A DNA stretch of 64,000 nucleotides, taken from positions 2,719,001-2,783,000 of the forward strand of contig NZ_CP090004.1 of NCBI RefSeq assembly GCF_021390175.1. Direction: 5' to 3'. Position numbers and translations under genes: made by a program. This document shows, in pieces, positions 60,585 to 64,000 of this stretch. The notes beneath the pieces are model-generated. The model had not been told where the DNA came from, ran no database searches, and saw nothing but the letters and a program-made list of their open reading frames with translations. Each line of letters starts with the position of its first letter. The stretch's first letter is position 1. Origin of the DNA: Flagellimonas sp. HMM57. GTDB lineage: Bacteria; Bacteroidota; Bacteroidia; Flavobacteriales; Flavobacteriaceae.

Positions 60585-61676
60585 ATGTTTTATAAGGTAA
60601 CTCGTATTTTTTTATTTCTTAGTTTTTGTTTTTTATTGGGGACTCCACTTATTGGGCAAAATTTGATTTTGAACCCGGGCTTCGAAAAGTTTAAATCCTG
60701 TCCATCAAATATTATCAATTCTGGTACTTTACTGGAAGATGTTTCTTTACCAACATCAAGTTCTGGAGATTACTTTAATGCATGTGGTTCGAGTGATTTC
60801 TCGGTTCCTGCCAATTTTAAGGGTTCGCAAAAAGCTGAGGAAGGCTCCGGCTATGTTGGACTTTATTTCTACGCCTTAAATAACTATCGCGAATATGTTC
60901 AGTTGAATACCAGTAAAACATTAAGGGAAAAACACCCTTACAAAATTTCATTGAAATTAAGTCTTGCCGAGGCATCTAGCCTAGCGTTGAAGAATATGTC
61001 AATCGTACTGGTCAACAAAAAAGTAAAGTTTCCAAACGGCTCGGCTTTGACCAGCTCCCGCATGGATCTTAAAGAAGACATCATGTTTCACGAAGTCAAA
61101 CTAAAGCCGAACAAATCTTTGGCAAATACCGATGATTGGATTACCCTAACTGCTGAATTTGATGCTAAAGGTTTCGAAAACCACATCATTATTGGCAATT
61201 TTAAAAACAACGTGGACACAGAATTGTTAAACCACGATGGTTCTATATTATCTAGTGATTTCTCATACTATTACGTTGATAATTTAATGCTTGAGGAATT
61301 GCCAAGAATCAATTATGAAAAAGACAAGATATATGTTCTAGAACGTAACCCGTATGAACCTAAAGGTTACGAATTGGATGCAGAAGCTATAGCAAGTGTC
61401 AAAAAAATATTCAAGTATCTCAAAGAAAATGCTGAGGTACAGATGAAGATTACAGGTCACTCTGATAATGTTGGAAAACCCGAATATAACAAGTTTGTAT
61501 CCTCTTTAAGAGCTAGGGCGGTCGCACTTTATCTTAAAAATCTAGGAATCGATGACAACCGAATTGTTTGGGAAGGTGTGGGAGACACAAGACCACTTAG
61601 AAACGGGAAAATAAAAGAAAGCCATCTTTCCAATCGTAGGGTTGAGTTTGTAATGACCGACTTTCAAGACGAGTAA
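60585..61676 (+). CDS. OmpA-family protein with N-terminal beta-sandwich domain (paralogue 2)
   Basis: 363 residues, signal peptide ending LIGQ. The layout equals paralogue 1: NLILNPGFEKF at the start of the mature protein, SYYYVDNLMLEEL near 230 and a C-terminal OmpA domain with GHSDNVG and SSLRARAV keeping Asp and Arg. The first OmpA strand is altered (ERNPYEPKGYELDAEA replaces the FDFDRFELEPKA type). The same length and domain order point to a tandem duplication with the 140-aa gene inserted on the opposite strand. Confidence 0.9.
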   Translation: MFYKVTRIFLFLSFCFLLGTPLIGQNLILNPGFEKFKSCPSNIINSGTLLEDVSLPTSSSGDYFNACGSSDFSVPANFKGSQKAEEGSGYVGLYFYALNNYREYVQLNTSKTLREKHPYKISLKLSLAEASSLALKNMSIVLVNKKVKFPNGSALTSSRMDLKEDIMFHEVKLKPNKSLANTDDWITLTAEFDAKGFENHIIIGNFKNNVDTELLNHDGSILSSDFSYYYVDNLMLEELPRINYEKDKIYVLERNPYEPKGYELDAEAIASVKKIFKYLKENAEVQMKITGHSDNVGKPEYNKFVSSLRARAVALYLKNLGIDDNRIVWEGVGDTRPLRNGKIKESHLSNRRVEFVMTDFQDE

Positions 61677-61802
61677 AATAAGACATATTTGCTGTTAAAA
61701 AATAACAGAATGCAACTATGCCATCGCTTTACTCCAATGGCAATTAATTTAGCAATGATTTGGTCCGCCAATAATTAAGCCCCGCTTTACGATAACATTT
61801 TC

Positions 61803-61826
61803 TATTTTTGAAGGAAACCTTCAAAA
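61803..61826 (+). promoter_or_regulatory. -7 box and leader inverted repeat of the amidohydrolase gene
   Basis: TATTTTTG at 61803-61810 (TAnnTTTG match) overlaps a perfect inverted repeat TTTTGAAGG-AAA-CCTTCAAAA at 61806-61826 that ends exactly at the ATG. It could be an operator over the promoter or an RNA hairpin over the start codon. Confidence 0.55.
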
Positions 61827-63449
61827 ATGAAACAGCTTTTTTTCCTAGTATCCATTTCTGTTCTTGTAATATCGTGTGCTTCAAAAGAAGAAGTGGACCT
61901 CATTGTATCCAATGCCAATGTGTATACCGTTGATGGGGATTTTTCAACTGCTGGTAGTATCGCCATAAAAAATGGCAAGTTTGTGGCAGTTGGTGAAACA
62001 AATGAAATTGGTGAAAAGTATACTGCAATAGAACAAATGGATGCCGATGGCAAAACCATTGTTCCCGGTCTAATAGACGCGCACTGTCATTTTTATGGAT
62101 TGGGCCTTAATCAGCAGGTCGTTGATTTGGTGGGAACCAAAAGTTTTCAGGAAATTGTTGATAGGGTGGTAGCGTTTCATAAAGAAAATCCTTCCAATTT
62201 TATTCAGGGTAGAGGATGGGATCAGAATGATTGGGAAGTAAAAAAGTTTCCTACTAAGGATAAGTTGGACGAATTGTTTCCAGATACACCCATTGCATTG
62301 GAGCGGGTTGACGGACATGCTTATTTGGTCAATCAGAAAGCATTGGATTTAGCAGGTATTACTCCAGAAACAAAGGTTGAAGGTGGGGCCATCATAAAAA
62401 AAGAAGGAAAACCCACAGGTGTTCTGGTGGACAACCCAATGGGAATGGTAGATGCGGTCATCCCAAAACCGAATAGGATTAAACAGATTCAAGCACTTCA
62501 AGATGCAGAACGTTTATGCTTTGATTATGGTCTGACCACCGTTAACGATGCAGGATTGCACAAACCCGTTATCGAGTTAATAGACAGTTTGCAACAATCA
62601 GGTGATTTGTCCATACGGGTGTATGCCATGGTGAGCAATACCCCAGAAAATCTGGATTTTTATTTGGATAAGGGAATCGTTAAAACAGATAAATTGAATG
62701 TTCGCTCCGTAAAAGTTTATGGTGATGGTGCTTTGGGTTCTAGAGGTGCAGCATTAAAAACGCCATACTCGGACCACGAAGGACATTTTGGAGCTATGAT
62801 TACCCCAGTAGATGAAATAGAGGCTTTGGCAGAACGAATTGCTGCTTCGGATTATCAAATGAATACCCATGCTATTGGAGATTCGGCAAACATTGTGGTG
62901 TTGCGAGCCTATAAAAAGGCGCTGGAAGGAAAAGAAGATAGGCGTTGGAAAGTGGAACACGCCCAAGTAATCTCAGCACAGGATTTTGATTATTTTGAGA
63001 ATGGAATTATCCCATCCATCCAACCTACTCATGCAACTAGTGATATGTACTGGGCGGAAGACCGTTTAGGAAAAGAACGGGTTAAAGGTGCATATGCCTT
63101 TAAAAAATTGTTGGACAAAGCAGGAACCGTAGCATTGGGAACCGACTTTCCCGTGGAGCAAGTGAGTCCATTCTTAACTTTTTATGCCGCTGTGGCAAGA
63201 CAGGATTTAGACAACTATCCCGAAGGAGGTTTTCAAATGAAAGACGCCTTATCAAGAGAAGAAACGCTAAAAGGGATGACCATTTGGGCGGCACATTCCA
63301 ATTTTGAAGAAGACGAAAAGGGAAGCATAGAAACTGGAAAAGTGGCCGATTTTGTAATCTTGAGCGATGATATCATGACAATTCCCGTGGAAGACATACC
63401 TAATCTTAAAGCAGAGCAGGTCTTTGTGGACGGTAAACAAGTTAAATAA
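61827..63449 (+). CDS. lipoprotein amidohydrolase (YtcJ-like)
   Basis: 540 residues with lipobox VISC (Cys17). Amidohydrolase-3 type metal-dependent hydrolase: metal site HCHFYG near residue 86 in PGLIDAHCHFYG, GRGWDQNDW near 129, KVYGDGALGSRGAAL near 300, TDFPVEQ near 438, and WKVEHAQVI near 375 with further ligands. Substrate unknown; members are dipeptidase- or dienelactone/amide-like. Being exported, it acts on extracellular or periplasmic compounds. It converges on the DUF2911 gene, sharing a terminator. Confidence 0.9.
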   Translation: MKQLFFLVSISVLVISCASKEEVDLIVSNANVYTVDGDFSTAGSIAIKNGKFVAVGETNEIGEKYTAIEQMDADGKTIVPGLIDAHCHFYGLGLNQQVVDLVGTKSFQEIVDRVVAFHKENPSNFIQGRGWDQNDWEVKKFPTKDKLDELFPDTPIALERVDGHAYLVNQKALDLAGITPETKVEGGAIIKKEGKPTGVLVDNPMGMVDAVIPKPNRIKQIQALQDAERLCFDYGLTTVNDAGLHKPVIELIDSLQQSGDLSIRVYAMVSNTPENLDFYLDKGIVKTDKLNVRSVKVYGDGALGSRGAALKTPYSDHEGHFGAMITPVDEIEALAERIAASDYQMNTHAIGDSANIVVLRAYKKALEGKEDRRWKVEHAQVISAQDFDYFENGIIPSIQPTHATSDMYWAEDRLGKERVKGAYAFKKLLDKAGTVALGTDFPVEQVSPFLTFYAAVARQDLDNYPEGGFQMKDALSREETLKGMTIWAAHSNFEEDEKGSIETGKVADFVILSDDIMTIPVEDIPNLKAEQVFVDGKQVK

Positions 63450-63478
63450 AAAAGCGAGCCATTTGGCTCGCTTTTCTT
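63450..63478. terminator. bidirectional terminator between amidohydrolase and DUF2911 genes
   Basis: Stem AAAGCGAGCC / GGCTCGCTTT with a 4-nt loop; T runs on both strands. Confidence 0.9.
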
Positions 63479-63498
63479 TAATGCTTTATTTCTTTTGC

Positions 63499-64000
63499 TT
63501 AGAGGCTCATAGCTAAAGAAACACGTGTTGTTCCCCAGCCCATGATCATGTTTCCATCCTCATCAAAAGTGATTGAGAATGCCTCTAAAGATTCACTGTC
63601 AGTACTTGTCTTAGCACTAACCCTAGCTATATCAGCTGCCTTATCGTAAGAGTACGCTCCCCATTGATTTAGATTGCTGTTTAAAACTACTGTCCATTCG
63701 CCTTCCCCTGGAATAGTGAACAAAGCATAAGTTCCTGCTTTTACAGCAGTGCCACCAATAGTGGCATCTTTGTACAAAGTAATCTCTGGGGCTTCATTGG
63801 CTCCGGTTCTCCAAACCTTACCAGCAGGGGCAAGTTCAGAAACGCTACGTCCTTTTAATTGAGGACGACTGTAGATAATACGAACTGCTTTTTCAGAAAC
63901 TCTGTAACTGGAAGGATATGCAGCAATGTCCGCGGGGCTTTTATCCAAACCACTGAATTTTTGTGCGGTTGCTTCCGTTGAAAAAACCAACGAAACGATT
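63499..64000 (-). CDS. DUF2911 protein, 5' end outside window
   Basis: The frame runs past 64000; the visible part starts inside a signal peptide ending STEATAQ, so the true start lies to the right. DUF2911 signatures: YSRPQLKGRSVSELAPAGKVWRTGANEAPEITLYKD, AGTYALFTIPG and NQWGAYSYDKAADIARV. The family is periplasmic or secreted and of unknown function. An ATG-less internal start at 63990 should not be used. Confidence 0.88.
   Translation of the reverse strand, partial: IVSLVFSTEATAQKFSGLDKSPADIAAYPSSYRVSEKAVRIIYSRPQLKGRSVSELAPAGKVWRTGANEAPEITLYKDATIGGTAVKAGTYALFTIPGEGEWTVVLNSNLNQWGAYSYDKAADIARVSAKTSTDSESLEAFSITFDEDGNMIMGWGTTRVSLAMSL

Overview
The window is a chromosomal segment of a marine flavobacterium (Bacteroidota, family Flavobacteriaceae). 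The evidence is the AT-rich sequence, TAnnTTTG promoter boxes, lipoproteins in almost every cluster, a FecI/FecR/TonB-receptor unit, a type IX secretion C-terminal domain, a proteorhodopsin paired with a Blh retinal-forming oxygenase, and a tmRNA whose tag reads GDNNYALAA. It is dense core and accessory genome. I see no prophage, transposase, integrase, CRISPR array, rRNA or tRNA gene.

Layout. 1-5.1 kb: an SDR oxidoreductase cut by the left edge, argS, then divergent proteorhodopsin and blh (light-driven proton pump plus its chromophore enzyme). 5.1-9.6 kb: a TonB receptor, FecR anti-sigma and ECF sigma unit, with sigma and anti-sigma genes separated by about 490 bp made largely of 7-bp tandem repeats. 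9.7-14.2 kb: two acidic secreted lipoproteins, ffh, folD and a 45-residue lipoprotein. 14.3-30.8 kb: housekeeping and envelope genes, including an esterase-like lipoprotein, an HxlR regulator facing a hydrolase, a HerA-like ATPase, queE, a secreted RidA, a metalloprotease-like lipoprotein, NamZ, an FtsX-type permease, a cysteine-synthase-like enzyme, an M20 peptidase and an aldose-epimerase-like protein. 30.8-35.4 kb: a complete glyoxylate-shunt locus (malate synthase, isocitrate lyase) divergent from a RamB/ScfR-like regulator, with a regular operator-like array between them. 35.5-39.5 kb: two coupled small membrane proteins, a DnaQ/GIY-YIG nuclease fusion, an AraC regulator and tmRNA with a structured repeat region upstream. 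39.5-45.5 kb: a saccharopine-dehydrogenase-like enzyme, a creD cluster with its own winged-helix regulator and a repeated operator-like motif, and kdsA. 45.7-64 kb: a giant secreted nuclease, typA, a polyphosphate-glucokinase-like enzyme, ftsE, a TPR protein with an outer-membrane barrel protein, two paralogous OmpA-domain proteins, a lipoprotein amidohydrolase and a DUF2911 protein cut by the right edge.

The most unusual theme is at least six tandem arrays whose units differ in sequence but are all exactly 7 bp long. They lie at four intergenic places between co-directional genes. Two arrays include the upstream gene's stop codon in their first unit, and one array is essentially the whole spacer up to the next start codon. 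Other points for follow-up are the 18-bp-spaced TWGCGAW operator array at the glyoxylate locus, the shared AAAGTACTTTG...CAAAGT operator of the creD cluster, the structured repeats upstream of tmRNA, and several very small proteins.
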